Made by a program: the position numbers and the translations under genes. Shown in pieces: positions 15,218 to 23,623 of a stretch of 52,864 nucleotides of DNA (positions are counted from its first letter, which is position 1; every line of letters starts with the position of its first letter). The DNA comes from a candidate division WOR-1 bacterium RIFOXYB2_FULL_36_35 (lineage in GTDB: Bacteria; Margulisbacteria; WOR-1; XYC2-FULL-46-14; XYC2-FULL-37-10). The DNA is taken from the NCBI GenBank assembly GCA_001771505.1, contig MEUA01000031.1, positions 1-52,864 on the forward strand. Reading direction: 5' to 3'. The notes beneath the pieces are model-generated. The model was not told where the DNA came from and did no database searches. It saw only the letters and a program-made list of their open reading frames with translations.

Positions 15218-16204
15218 ATGAATTACAAAGCTCTCGCAAAACAGGCGATTAAAGGAAAAAAACTCTCATTTGATGAAGCTATGCAATTGCTAAAAACTTC
15301 CGATGACGATACTTTTGAATTTCTATCCGCAGCAAACCATATCAAGAGAGCTTTTAAAGGGAATAAAGTAAAACTCTGTGCAATAGTCAACGCAAAGTCG
15401 GGCAAGTGTACCGAAAACTGTTCCTTCTGCGCCCAATCGGCTCATCATAAAGCAAATTCCGATATCTATCCATTAATGTCAGATAAGAAGATTTTCTCTG
15501 CAGCGAAAAAATCGGAAGAAGAGATGATGGCCACCTGTTTTAGCATTGTAACTTCGGGCAAATCAATTATAAAAAAAGATGAATTGGCAACTATTGGAAC
15601 AGCAATAAAAAATATAAGCAAAAAAACAAGCCTCAATCGTTGCGTATCAATGGGAACTCTGTCAAAAAAGCAAATTGAAGAATTAAAGGCAAAAGGATTG
15701 AAACGTCTGCATCATAATTTGGAGACAGCGGAAAGTTTCTTCGGCAACATATGTACAACACACAGTTATAAAGAAAGGTTGGACACGATAAAAGAGGCCA
15801 AAAAGGCGGGATTAGAAATCTGTTCTGGTGGAATATTCGGATTGGGAGAGTCTTTGGAACAAAGACTTGAGCTTGCCTTCACTTTAAGAGAATTAGAGGT
15901 TGAATCTGTTCCAATAAACATATTAAATCCGATAAAGGGGACGCCTGCCGCAAAAAATTACAAGCCAATTAAACCCTTTGAAGTACTAAGGCTTATAGCT
16001 ACTTACAGATTTCTTCTCCCAAAGGCTGATATAGGGGTTTTTGGCGGAAGGGAGAAAGCGCTACGATCTCTTCAGCCCCTCATGTTTATCGCGGGAGCCA
16101 ACGTCACCTTAATCGGTAATTACTTAACTACAAAAGGGCGATCCCCTGAGAAAGACCTTCAAATGATTAATGAATTAGGCCTTAAAATCGACCAAGACAA
16201 TTAA
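15218..16204 (+). CDS. bioB: Biotin synthase
   Basis: This radical-SAM enzyme inserts sulfur into dethiobiotin. In the 328-residue product the [4Fe-4S] ligands are C64, C68 and C71 (CTENCSFC). The auxiliary [2Fe-2S] ligands are also recognisable: a Cys in MATCFSIV, one in NRCVSMGTL, one in EICSGGIFGLGE, and the Arg in GGREKALRSL. Further BioB signatures are LHHNLET, VPINILNPIKGTP and NVTLIGNYLTTKGR. A GTG two codons upstream lies inside the repeat; the ATG at 15218 is preferred. The leader contains a palindromic repeat hairpin. No other biotin ring gene is nearby except the divergent BioH-like hydrolase. Confidence 0.95.
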   Translation: MNYKALAKQAIKGKKLSFDEAMQLLKTSDDDTFEFLSAANHIKRAFKGNKVKLCAIVNAKSGKCTENCSFCAQSAHHKANSDIYPLMSDKKIFSAAKKSEEEMMATCFSIVTSGKSIIKKDELATIGTAIKNISKKTSLNRCVSMGTLSKKQIEELKAKGLKRLHHNLETAESFFGNICTTHSYKERLDTIKEAKKAGLEICSGGIFGLGESLEQRLELAFTLRELEVESVPINILNPIKGTPAAKNYKPIKPFEVLRLIATYRFLLPKADIGVFGGREKALRSLQPLMFIAGANVTLIGNYLTTKGRSPEKDLQMINELGLKIDQDN

Positions 16205-16243
16205 CTCCGATTATTCACCCCGATTATCCTAATCGGGGTGAAT
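16205..16243. repeat. Palindromic repeat after bioB
   Basis: A half unit (CTCCGATTATTCA) is followed by a full palindrome CACCCCGATTATCCTAATCGGGGTG. It begins at the bioB stop and probably ends that transcript. Confidence 0.75.
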
Positions 16244-16249
16244 TTAAAT

Positions 16250-16278
16250 TTGATTAACAAGATAATCTATACTATAAT
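16250..16278 (+). promoter_or_regulatory. Promoter of the membrane PAS protein
   Basis: TTGATT (16250-16255), 17 bases, TATAAT (16273-16278). The ATG is 11 bases after the -10, with no ribosome site. Confidence 0.8.
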
Positions 16279-16289
16279 TTCATTTTGAA

Positions 16290-17333
16290 ATGGCAATTTT
16301 CTATTCATACTTTGAATTAATGGCCTCACTCTTTATATTATTAATGTCTTTCTATATATTTAGCAGATATCATGACGATAAGGCAGCCAGGTTTTATGCC
16401 CGTCTTTCTCTTGTGGGATTCTTTGCTGCGATTTTTGAATATTCCATGAGGATTGCTTTCACACTGGAAATAGCAAGAGGGATAAACAGGATAAGCATCA
16501 TTTTCTTGTCTTTTATGCTTGCCATGTTTGTACAATTCGCCATGATCTTTACCAGAAGATACTCTTGGTTAAGCAACAGAATAACTTATATAATTTTATA
16601 TCTGCCTGCCATTATCGTAAGCAGCTTATTCCTCTTTACAAATTTAATGTACTCATACTACGAAATAAGAGATATAGGAATAGTAAGTCAACCCTCTCCT
16701 CTGTACTGGATTTTTACAATATATTCTCTAGCTTATGTTTTACTTGCCTGTTATCTTTTTGTAAGCTGCGCAAGAAGAGTCTGTCATCATCCAATAATAC
16801 AAAAACAATCTGAAATTATAGCAATGGGCGCAATGTTATCGCTTTTGCTAGCAAGTATCACCGACCAAATAATCCCACTTATTTATGGCACAAGAATATT
16901 CCCCCCAACCGTTGTATTTTCAGTTGCTCTTATGGGGTTGTTTGTTTTCATCGCAATGAGAAAATACAATTTATTTACAGTGTCTCCAGGCTTTGCCGCA
17001 GAAACAATTATTGAAACCATGCCAGACTCACTTATGATTACCGATCTGGAAGGAAGGGTGTTATCTTTAAACAAAGAAGCACAAAAATTTTTTCATGTTC
17101 CCAAGGAACAGATAATAGGAAAACCGATATGCAAGTTATTTAAAGATGTAAATAAATACAATCAACTCTTCTGCGAAGTTGCAGAAAAAAATATGGAGAT
17201 CCAAAGATTTGAGGCGGAGTTAATAGACCCTCAGGGAGAAAAGATCCCTTCCATAATAAACGCCAATAAAATTCGTGATTCTTTCGGCATTACAATCGGG
17301 GTTGTTTATGTCATAAGAGACGTCAGAGGATAA
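16290..17333 (+). CDS. Seven-helix membrane sensor with a PAS domain and no output domain
   Basis: About residues 5-225 form seven hydrophobic segments, like the N-terminal 7TM region of many sensor kinases. A short linker leads to a PAS domain (about 232-345: ETMPDSLMITDLEGRVLSLN, VPKEQIIGKP, IGVVYVIRDV). The protein stops exactly where a kinase or cyclase domain would begin; the stop is clean and the downstream DNA does not continue one in another frame. It may act by contact with a separate kinase or be a shortened sensor. It has a strong own promoter and no co-transcribed partner. Confidence 0.8.
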   Translation: MAIFYSYFELMASLFILLMSFYIFSRYHDDKAARFYARLSLVGFFAAIFEYSMRIAFTLEIARGINRISIIFLSFMLAMFVQFAMIFTRRYSWLSNRITYIILYLPAIIVSSLFLFTNLMYSYYEIRDIGIVSQPSPLYWIFTIYSLAYVLLACYLFVSCARRVCHHPIIQKQSEIIAMGAMLSLLLASITDQIIPLIYGTRIFPPTVVFSVALMGLFVFIAMRKYNLFTVSPGFAAETIIETMPDSLMITDLEGRVLSLNKEAQKFFHVPKEQIIGKPICKLFKDVNKYNQLFCEVAEKNMEIQRFEAELIDPQGEKIPSIINANKIRDSFGITIGVVYVIRDVRG

Positions 17334-17411
17334 TAAACCCCAATTATTAGCAAAAACACTTTGGACGTTTCCCAAATATTATTTCTGATGCTGCTGTGTT
17401 AAAAAATATGC

Positions 17412-17417
17412 TAAAAT
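17412..17417 (+). promoter_or_regulatory. Extended -10 of the mdh operon
   Basis: TGCTAAAAT (hexamer 17412-17417) lies six bases before the mdh ATG. The -35 is poor, as is usual with an extended -10. Confidence 0.55.
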
Positions 17418-17423
17418 AATTCT

Positions 17424-18347
17424 ATGCAAAAAATAACAGTCGTCGGAGCAGGAAATGTCGGAGCTCAATGCGTATATCGATTGGCGCAGATGGGACATGG
17501 AAATTTGGTCTTAATCGATATCCTAGAGGGTTTACCTCAAGGAAAAGCTCTCGACATGATGCAGGCAGGAGCGGTTGAAGGATTTAATGTCAAAATTAAA
17601 GGAACAAATGATTATAAAGACACCCAAAATTCCGATGTAGTTGTAATCACCGCGGGATTAGCGCGAAAACCAGGGATGTCACGAGATGATCTGATCGCCA
17701 AAAATTCAGAAATACTCTCCTCAATTATAAAAAACATCGTGGAACAATCGCCAAATACAATTTTGATAATTGTAACAAACCCTCTGGATGCCATGACATA
17801 CCTTGCGTATAAAGTTTCAGGCCTTCCGTCAAATAAGGTAATCGGAATGGCCCCTGTACTCGATTCCGCAAGAATGCAGTATTTTATCTCAGAAATGACA
17901 GGAACTTCTGTAAACGATATATACGCAGAAGTTATGGGAAGCCACGGAGACTTAATGGTTCCAATTCCTAGATTGTCAACAATAAATAAAAAAAACATAA
18001 CAGAAAAGATGACGTCTGAACAAATAGAAAATATTGTTGAAAGGACCAAAAATGGCGGGGCTGAAATTGTAAAACATTTAAAAACAGGATCCGCTTATTA
18101 CGCCCCCGGAAGCTCGGCCGCCTTCATGGCAGAGGCCATTGTTACAAACAGCAAAAAAATCGTAGGGACATGCGCATACCTGAACGGTGAATATGGTTTA
18201 AAAGACGTGTATGTCGGAGTACCAGCAAAGCTCGGCAAAAATGGCGTTGAAGAGATAATAGAGCTAAAATTAACTCCAAATGAACAAAAAGCTTTAGTCT
18301 CTTCTGCAGATGCGGTAAAAAAATTATGCGAAAAATTAATTCTTTAA
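17424..18347 (+). CDS. mdh: Malate dehydrogenase, LDH-like type
   Basis: The 307-residue product interconverts malate and oxaloacetate with NAD. The Rossmann motif is VGAGNVG (7-13), and Asp32 at the end of strand 2 favours NAD over NADP. The substrate-binding loop ARKPGMSRDDL carries the Arg residues that select malate over lactate. NPLDAMTYLAYKVSG and the catalytic His in GSHGDLMVP complete the active site. It starts an operon with both fumarase subunits, overlapping the next gene by 22 bases. Together they form the oxaloacetate-malate-fumarate arm of the TCA cycle, probably run reductively in an anaerobe (inference). Confidence 0.95.
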   Translation: MQKITVVGAGNVGAQCVYRLAQMGHGNLVLIDILEGLPQGKALDMMQAGAVEGFNVKIKGTNDYKDTQNSDVVVITAGLARKPGMSRDDLIAKNSEILSSIIKNIVEQSPNTILIIVTNPLDAMTYLAYKVSGLPSNKVIGMAPVLDSARMQYFISEMTGTSVNDIYAEVMGSHGDLMVPIPRLSTINKKNITEKMTSEQIENIVERTKNGGAEIVKHLKTGSAYYAPGSSAAFMAEAIVTNSKKIVGTCAYLNGEYGLKDVYVGVPAKLGKNGVEEIIELKLTPNEQKALVSSADAVKKLCEKLIL

Positions 18348-19162
18348 AAATAAAAGAGACTATTACCACACTTCTTAAAGAAGCCGCTTATGATCTGCCA
18401 AAAGAGGTTGAGTCTGCAATGAAAAAATCTTATAAAAAAAGCAATCTCTCAAAACTGGAAAAAAACATATTAAAAGAATTAATAGACAATATAAACATAG
18501 CAAGAGAAGAAAAAATGCCGCTCTGCCAAGATACAGGGACAGCGACAATTTTCATAGAAATTGGCCAGGATGTACATATAACAGGAGATTTTTACAAGGC
18601 AATAAATGATGGAGCAGTTGAGGCATATAAAAATCTCAGAAAATCGATCGTGGGACACCCTCTTACACGAGAAAACACTAAAGATAACGCGCCTGTCAAT
18701 CTTCACATGAATATTATCCCTGGAGACAAAATCAAAATAACTGTCCTCCCAAAAGGTGGTGGGGCTGAAAACGCAAGCCTTTTGAAGATGCTCCTCCCGA
18801 CATCATCGGAAGAAGATATCATAGACGCAATAGTAACCCACGTGAAAGAAAACGGAACAAAAGCATGTCCTCCACTAATAATAGGAATAGGACTTGGCGG
18901 CACTTTTGACAATGTAGCAACACTTGCAAAAAAAGCTTTACTTAGGCCTATAGAAAGCTTTAACAAGGACAAAAAAATCGCAAAGATAGAAAAGATTCTA
19001 TTAAAAAAGATAAATGGAACAAATGTCGGACCTATGGGGGTCGGAGGGGAAACAACGGCGCTCGCCATTCACATAGAAACAGCTCCATGCCATATTGCAA
19101 GCCTACCTCTTGCAATAAATCTGCAATGCCACTCCCACAGGCATAAAGAGGCAACAATATGA
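18326..19162 (+). CDS. Class I fumarase (or tartrate dehydratase) alpha subunit
   Basis: The 278-residue product is the iron-sulfur-binding half of a two-subunit class I fumarate hydratase. Three conserved Cys, one in MPLCQDTG, one in GTKACPPLI and one in NLQCHSHR, should hold the [4Fe-4S] cluster. The family motifs KGGGAENAS, GIGLGGTFD and PMGVGGETTALA are present. The close relative is L-tartrate dehydratase; the mdh neighbour favours fumarase. The gene starts inside mdh and ends with an ATGA overlap to the beta subunit. Confidence 0.92.
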   Translation: MRKINSLKIKETITTLLKEAAYDLPKEVESAMKKSYKKSNLSKLEKNILKELIDNINIAREEKMPLCQDTGTATIFIEIGQDVHITGDFYKAINDGAVEAYKNLRKSIVGHPLTRENTKDNAPVNLHMNIIPGDKIKITVLPKGGGAENASLLKMLLPTSSEEDIIDAIVTHVKENGTKACPPLIIGIGLGGTFDNVATLAKKALLRPIESFNKDKKIAKIEKILLKKINGTNVGPMGVGGETTALAIHIETAPCHIASLPLAINLQCHSHRHKEATI

Positions 19163-19710
19163 AAAACTCAAGGGGACAAAAACTTGTGCTTCCCCTAAAT
19201 AACAAGATCATCTCATCTCTAAAAAATGGAGATCGTGTTTTAGTTAGCGGAACCCTTTATACAGCAAGAGATCAAGCCCATAAAAAACTCGTGGAATTAA
19301 TTATCAAAGGGAAAAAACTCCCTTTTGATTTAAATAATCAGATAATTTTTTACGCGGGACCCACCCCAGGGAAAAATGGAAAGATTGTAGGGTCAATTGG
19401 TCCTACAACAGCAAGCAGAATGGATTCTTTTGTTGAACCATTGCTAAAAAACGGACTAAAAGGTATGATTGGTAAAGGGCCAAGAGATCAAAACATTAAA
19501 AAACTGCTAAAGCAGTATAAAGCAGTCTATTTTATAGCGACAGGGGGAGTTGCAGCCCTTCTTGGAAAATGCATAAAGAACTCTGAACTTATTGCTTTCC
19601 CTGAGCTTGGACCTGAAGCAGTATTAAAGCTTGAAGTAAAAGACTTTCCATTAATCGTCGCCTATGATGCCAAAGGGAATGATTTTTTTGAAGAAGAGAG
19701 AGAGGAATAA
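19159..19710 (+). CDS. Class I fumarase (or tartrate dehydratase) beta subunit
   Basis: The 183-residue C-terminal half carries the motifs RVLVSGTLYTARDQAHK, YAGPTPGKNGKIVGSIGPTT, RMDSF and GMIGKGPRD of this family; together with the alpha subunit it forms the active site. The final ALLGKCIKNSELIAFPELGPEA segment is also standard. The start codon overlaps the alpha stop by four bases. Four bases separate its stop from the next gene. Confidence 0.92.
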   Translation: MKNSRGQKLVLPLNNKIISSLKNGDRVLVSGTLYTARDQAHKKLVELIIKGKKLPFDLNNQIIFYAGPTPGKNGKIVGSIGPTTASRMDSFVEPLLKNGLKGMIGKGPRDQNIKKLLKQYKAVYFIATGGVAALLGKCIKNSELIAFPELGPEAVLKLEVKDFPLIVAYDAKGNDFFEEEREE

Positions 19711-19714
19711 TAAA

Positions 19715-20656
19715 ATGTCAGATTATTGGCAGGTTTGGAATTTTGGGTTTAAAAAGATATTTTTAATTATTATTGTATTCCTTTTATCTTTAACCCTTTT
19801 TAAAACCTCTGCATTAGCAACAGAATATGACGGCATCTGGTTTCTTGGATTTAATGTCCATAAAGATTTATTAAGCAATCAGAAAATAAGAGAAATAATA
19901 TTTCAGTCAATAAACAGAAAAAAGATTTCAAAAGAAATTGTTAAATCAGAAGTGATGCCAAACAGCATTATTCCGCCCGATATGCTTGGATCCTACAAAT
20001 CATTAAATTTAGATTATGATCTAAAAACAGCAAAAGAAACCTTAAAATCTTTGGGGTTTTCTATGAACGATAAAAGGCTTAAAAATTTAGAGCTCTTGCA
20101 TACAGATGGAGATATTACTCAAAAGATAGCAAAAGCTATTAAAAAAGATTTATCAAGTATAGGCATAGGGATAAAACTTGTAGAGGTAAAATATGCGGAG
20201 CCTGAAACATGGGTAAGTGAATTATCCTCAGGGAAATATCATATGTTCCTTATGGGATATAAAGCAAATCCATTTTTATCGATTTTTATAGGAGATACAA
20301 GCTCTAAAATTTTTCATCTAATGGATTGTGAAAAAGTTCCGCTTGAAGATAAACAAGTTTTATTCTCTTCTTATGATGATGCAATAAAAAATGGTTTTAC
20401 TCCCGACACAGTAAATTGTCATCCTAAAAATACGGGGAAAACTGAAACAGAAGCACTCCTTAGACCTCTTTTTTATTCGAAAGGAGACGCTAATTTTACC
20501 TTCTATAGTAATATAAATATTGACAACCTTTTAGATCAGCTTGCTCAAATTGACAGTTCCATGAAAGAAGAACAATTAAAGAAAATACAAGAGATCAATA
20601 AAAGACTCTCGAACGATTTACCAATAATCCCTCTATTTTACATAGAAAAATTGTAA
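19715..20656 (+). CDS. Short solute-binding-like protein with a nested Ada-like metal motif
   Basis: A signal peptide or anchor covers about residues 10-35. What follows resembles the C-terminal half of family 5 solute-binding proteins: the stretch around IFQSINRKKISKEI, LKSLGFSMND, and a final part with NFTFYSNINIDNLLDQLAQ and DLPIIPLFYIEKL. Full members exceed 500 residues; this has 313 and lacks the N-terminal lobe. Between about residues 190 and 238 lies a sequence like the metal-binding motif of Ada-type proteins: KIFHLMDC (Cys205), FSSYDDAIKNGFTP, and Cys235 with His236. Usual members have two final Cys; one is Asp-Thr here. No transporter genes are present. The ATG at 19715 follows GAGAGAGGA. 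Confidence 0.72.
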   Translation: MSDYWQVWNFGFKKIFLIIIVFLLSLTLFKTSALATEYDGIWFLGFNVHKDLLSNQKIREIIFQSINRKKISKEIVKSEVMPNSIIPPDMLGSYKSLNLDYDLKTAKETLKSLGFSMNDKRLKNLELLHTDGDITQKIAKAIKKDLSSIGIGIKLVEVKYAEPETWVSELSSGKYHMFLMGYKANPFLSIFIGDTSSKIFHLMDCEKVPLEDKQVLFSSYDDAIKNGFTPDTVNCHPKNTGKTETEALLRPLFYSKGDANFTFYSNINIDNLLDQLAQIDSSMKEEQLKKIQEINKRLSNDLPIIPLFYIEKL

Positions 20657-20874
20657 TGAAAGATTGTAGAAATTATTTCATTAAAGTCCCTAAAAAAGAA
20701 GTATTCTTTTGGGCCCCTTTTTTCGAGGCATATCAGGGGATGCTATCTTTAAGAACGCCGGAACCGCCAAAAAACGATACAGCTATAATACATATGCATG
20801 TATCGCCTGACTTTATAAAAGATTTTGACAGGTTAATTAAAAGATTTAATCTCAAAAAGGGCAAAAAACTTTAA
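20656..20874 (+). CDS. DUF4911 family protein
   Basis: This 72-residue product matches the small DUF4911 family: an aromatic-charged first strand, then FFEAYQGMLSLRTPEPP, IIHMHVSPDF and a C-terminal helix. No function is known for the family. Its ATG shares a base with the previous stop (TAATG), so translation is coupled to the solute-binding-like gene. Confidence 0.75.
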   Translation: MKDCRNYFIKVPKKEVFFWAPFFEAYQGMLSLRTPEPPKNDTAIIHMHVSPDFIKDFDRLIKRFNLKKGKKL

Positions 20875-20877
20875 TCA

Positions 20878-21393
20878 TTGAAAAACATAATAGAAAAATT
20901 AAGACCAAAAGAACATTTGGAATCTATTTATCAGGTGGATTTCAAGGCGCTAAAAGAGAAAGGGATAAAAGGGTTGATTCTTGATATAGACGATACTCTT
21001 TTGCCGAGGCAGATGATTGAAATATCCCATGTTCTTCTTACTTTTATTGAAAGATTAAAAGATTTAGGGTTTTCCATATTTTTACTATCAAACAACTTTT
21101 CCAAAGACAGAGTAGAACATGTCGGTAAAATATTAGGCGCTCCATATTCTACTTTTTCGATGAAACCGTTTCCTTTTGCTTTTAATTCAGCCTGCAAAAA
21201 AATGGAGCTTATGCCAAAAGAGGTCGCAGTAATAGGAGACCAATTATTTATGGATATATTGGGAGGCAATATTATCGGCGCCTATACCATACTAGTCGAT
21301 CCTATGTCAACTGAAACCTTAATTCTGCGACAGTGGATGCGAAAAGCCGAGAAATTGATGCTTCAGCATTTAGAGGAAGATATCCCAGTCTGA
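20878..21393 (+). CDS. YqeG-type HAD phosphatase
   Basis: The 171-residue product is a haloacid-dehalogenase phosphatase. Motif I is LDIDDTLL with nucleophile Asp, motif II is FLLSNN, motif III is the Lys in FSMKPFPFAF, and motif IV is VIGDQLFMDILGG. The set and the length match the YqeG branch, whose eukaryotic relatives dephosphorylate phosphatidylglycerophosphate. Start is TTG at 20878, three bases after the previous stop. It closes the mdh operon and could link it to phospholipid synthesis. Confidence 0.88.
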   Translation: MKNIIEKLRPKEHLESIYQVDFKALKEKGIKGLILDIDDTLLPRQMIEISHVLLTFIERLKDLGFSIFLLSNNFSKDRVEHVGKILGAPYSTFSMKPFPFAFNSACKKMELMPKEVAVIGDQLFMDILGGNIIGAYTILVDPMSTETLILRQWMRKAEKLMLQHLEEDIPV

Positions 21394-21442
21394 AAAATTC
21401 CACAAACGCTTCTCTATGCTCTTGAGCCTAAAGGATATATTT

Positions 21443-22288
21443 TTAGAACTCACTAAAAATCTCTTTATCCATAAAAGAGTATCTGTTAAAAAAAGTGTAA
21501 TCACCCGCTTTTGCTGCCCTAGAAGCCAACTCTTTAAATTCAGGATTTTTATTAACATACCACTCATAAGCCCAGGCAAAAGCCTCTAATGGATTCTCGT
21601 CCATAGGATGCTTTTTCTTATGATTAAGCTTTAAAATTATTTCGCCAAAAATATCACTATTTCTGGTTAAAGACTTCATGCTGAAACGATCAACAACAGA
21701 TTCCCAGTCTTCTTTGTCAATTTCAACAGGTTTTAATCCTATTTGATGAAATTTATTCCCCGGAATAAAAAACTTGCGAAATTCTGTCATGTTGTACCCA
21801 GCATCTTTTACAAACTCCATAAATTCTGCAAATTCCAGATTAAAATGAGAAACGGCGTGACCTATTTCATGGACCAAAACTTCCGGAATCCCTTCTGGCG
21901 TGACGTTATCAAAAACATAAATCCGCTTACTATCCGCATCATACGCGCCTCCTGCATCAATCCGCAATCCAGAAAGCAAACGAATACGATGCTCACGATT
22001 TTTTATAATCTGTTTAACTCCCATCAAATGCTGGCGCTTTTTCTTCTGAATTTCCTCTAGAGTTTCACCAATTATAGCAACTTCAACAGATGAAAATTTA
22101 ACATCAGAATCGACAACCTCAACCCCAAACTCTTTTGCTATCTTTTTGCGTAAAATTATCCCTTCAGGAATAATAACCGGTCTGGTATTTATCCCCTGGA
22201 TACCAAGCTGATTGTAGGGAATAGAAGTTCCTAATCTTCCTACATTGTAAGCGCCCGGCTGATTTGGATTGATCGGATCTATCGGCAA
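21443..22288 (-). CDS. Putative gluzincin metallopeptidase
   Basis: The active-site helix VLVHEIGHAVSH (His140, Glu141, His144) and a Glu in NPLEAFAWAYEWY (Glu235) give a complete HExxH plus Glu zinc site, as in gluzincins. The spacing and the EAFAWAYE helix resemble the anthrax-lethal-factor-like peptidase group, but I would not go further than that. No signal peptide is visible, so it may act in the cytosol or be exported by another route. The TTG at 22288 follows AGGGAGGGG at ideal spacing; a longer TTG start at 22324 is less likely. Confidence 0.72.
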   Translation of the reverse strand: MPIDPINPNQPGAYNVGRLGTSIPYNQLGIQGINTRPVIIPEGIILRKKIAKEFGVEVVDSDVKFSSVEVAIIGETLEEIQKKKRQHLMGVKQIIKNREHRIRLLSGLRIDAGGAYDADSKRIYVFDNVTPEGIPEVLVHEIGHAVSHFNLEFAEFMEFVKDAGYNMTEFRKFFIPGNKFHQIGLKPVEIDKEDWESVVDRFSMKSLTRNSDIFGEIILKLNHKKKHPMDENPLEAFAWAYEWYVNKNPEFKELASRAAKAGDYTFFNRYSFMDKEIFSEF

Positions 22289-22419
22289 GATACACCCCTC
22301 CCTATATCTTTTATCGCACAACAACCCATTAAACTTGCAAATTATTTAATATTATGAGAAAATAAAAAAGTCGCATTTAAAATTGCTGGTCCGCTTATTA
22401 TAAGGGAGGCATGATAAAA

Positions 22420-23607
22420 ATGGGAAAAAAGTATCTTTTTACGTCTGAGTCTGTTACTGAAGGGCACCCCGATAAAGTCTGCGATCAAATCTCCGATTCT
22501 ATCCTAGATGAAATAATGGAAAAGGATCCTATGGGACGCGTTGCGGTTGAAGCGCTTGTCACCAATGGTCTGTGTGTAGTGGCAGGGGAAGTAACTACCG
22601 GCTGTTATGTCGATATTCCAAAATTAGTCAGAAATACAATAAAAGAGATAGGATACACTCGAGCAAAATACGGGTTTGACTACGAAACTTGTGGTGTATT
22701 GGTCTCTATCAAAGAACAAAGCAAGGATATCGCCAGAGGGGTAGACAAAGCTTTGGAAATCCGCGGCGGAGAGGTAATAAGAGAAGATCTGGAGGGGTTG
22801 GGAGCAGGAGATCAAGGCCTAATGTTCGGTTATGCGTGCAATGAAACAGAAGAACTAATGCCTCTTCCAATAACTTTGGCTCAAAGACTGGCCAAAAAAT
22901 TAGCCGAAGTTAGAAAAACCGGTGAATTATCATACCTTAGACCTGACGGAAAATCACAAGTAACCGTTGAATATGAAGACGGAAGACCAATAAGACTTGA
23001 CACAGTTTTAATAGCAGCACAACATGCCCCTGAAGTAAAACCTGAACAAATAAGAGAAGACATTATAGAAAGGGTCATCCTTCCTATTCTTCCTCAGGAA
23101 TTAGTCGATGATAAAATAAAATATTTTGTTAACCCGACAGGTCGGTTTGTAATAGGAGGACCTCAGGGCGATACAGGTGTTACAGGAAGAAAAATTATAG
23201 TTGACACTTATGGAGGTTATGCAAGACACGGCGGAGGAGCGTTTAGCGGAAAGGACCCAACCAAAGTTGATAGATCGGGAACATATGCGGCAAGATGGGT
23301 AGCAAAAAATGTTGTAGCATCGGGCCTGGCTGATAAGTGTGAAGTCCAACTTGCCTATGCAATAGGAGTTGCAAGGCCACTATCAATCATGGTAGATACT
23401 TTTGGCACAGGCAAACTCTCAGAACTAAAAATAGCACAACTTATAGATGAACATTTTGACTTAAGGCCAGGATTAATAATTAAAAATCTTGACTTAAGAA
23501 GACCTTTGTATAAACCTGTGGCTTCCTATGGTCACTTTGGAAGGCCTGAACTTTCTCTTCCATGGGAAAACACAAATAAAGCTAACGAACTAAAAAAAGC
23601 AGCTTAG
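22420..23607 (+). CDS. metK: S-adenosylmethionine synthetase
   Basis: The 395-residue product makes SAM from methionine and ATP. It has the family motifs [20 protein letters not shown] near the start, [12 protein letters not shown] with the methionine-binding loop, [20 protein letters not shown] and the [16 protein letters not shown] phosphate loop. Length is standard. An ATG at 22411 is only one base after the Shine-Dalgarno GGGAGG (22404-22409), so the ATG at 22420 is preferred. It stands alone with a probable promoter TTTAAA-N17-TATAAG about 25 bases upstream. Confidence 0.96.
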   Translation: MGKKYLFTSESVTEGHPDKVCDQISDSILDEIMEKDPMGRVAVEALVTNGLCVVAGEVTTGCYVDIPKLVRNTIKEIGYTRAKYGFDYETCGVLVSIKEQSKDIARGVDKALEIRGGEVIREDLEGLGAGDQGLMFGYACNETEELMPLPITLAQRLAKKLAEVRKTGELSYLRPDGKSQVTVEYEDGRPIRLDTVLIAAQHAPEVKPEQIREDIIERVILPILPQELVDDKIKYFVNPTGRFVIGGPQGDTGVTGRKIIVDTYGGYARHGGGAFSGKDPTKVDRSGTYAARWVAKNVVASGLADKCEVQLAYAIGVARPLSIMVDTFGTGKLSELKIAQLIDEHFDLRPGLIIKNLDLRRPLYKPVASYGHFGRPELSLPWENTNKANELKKAA

Positions 23608-23623
23608 TTTTAAAAGAAATAGT

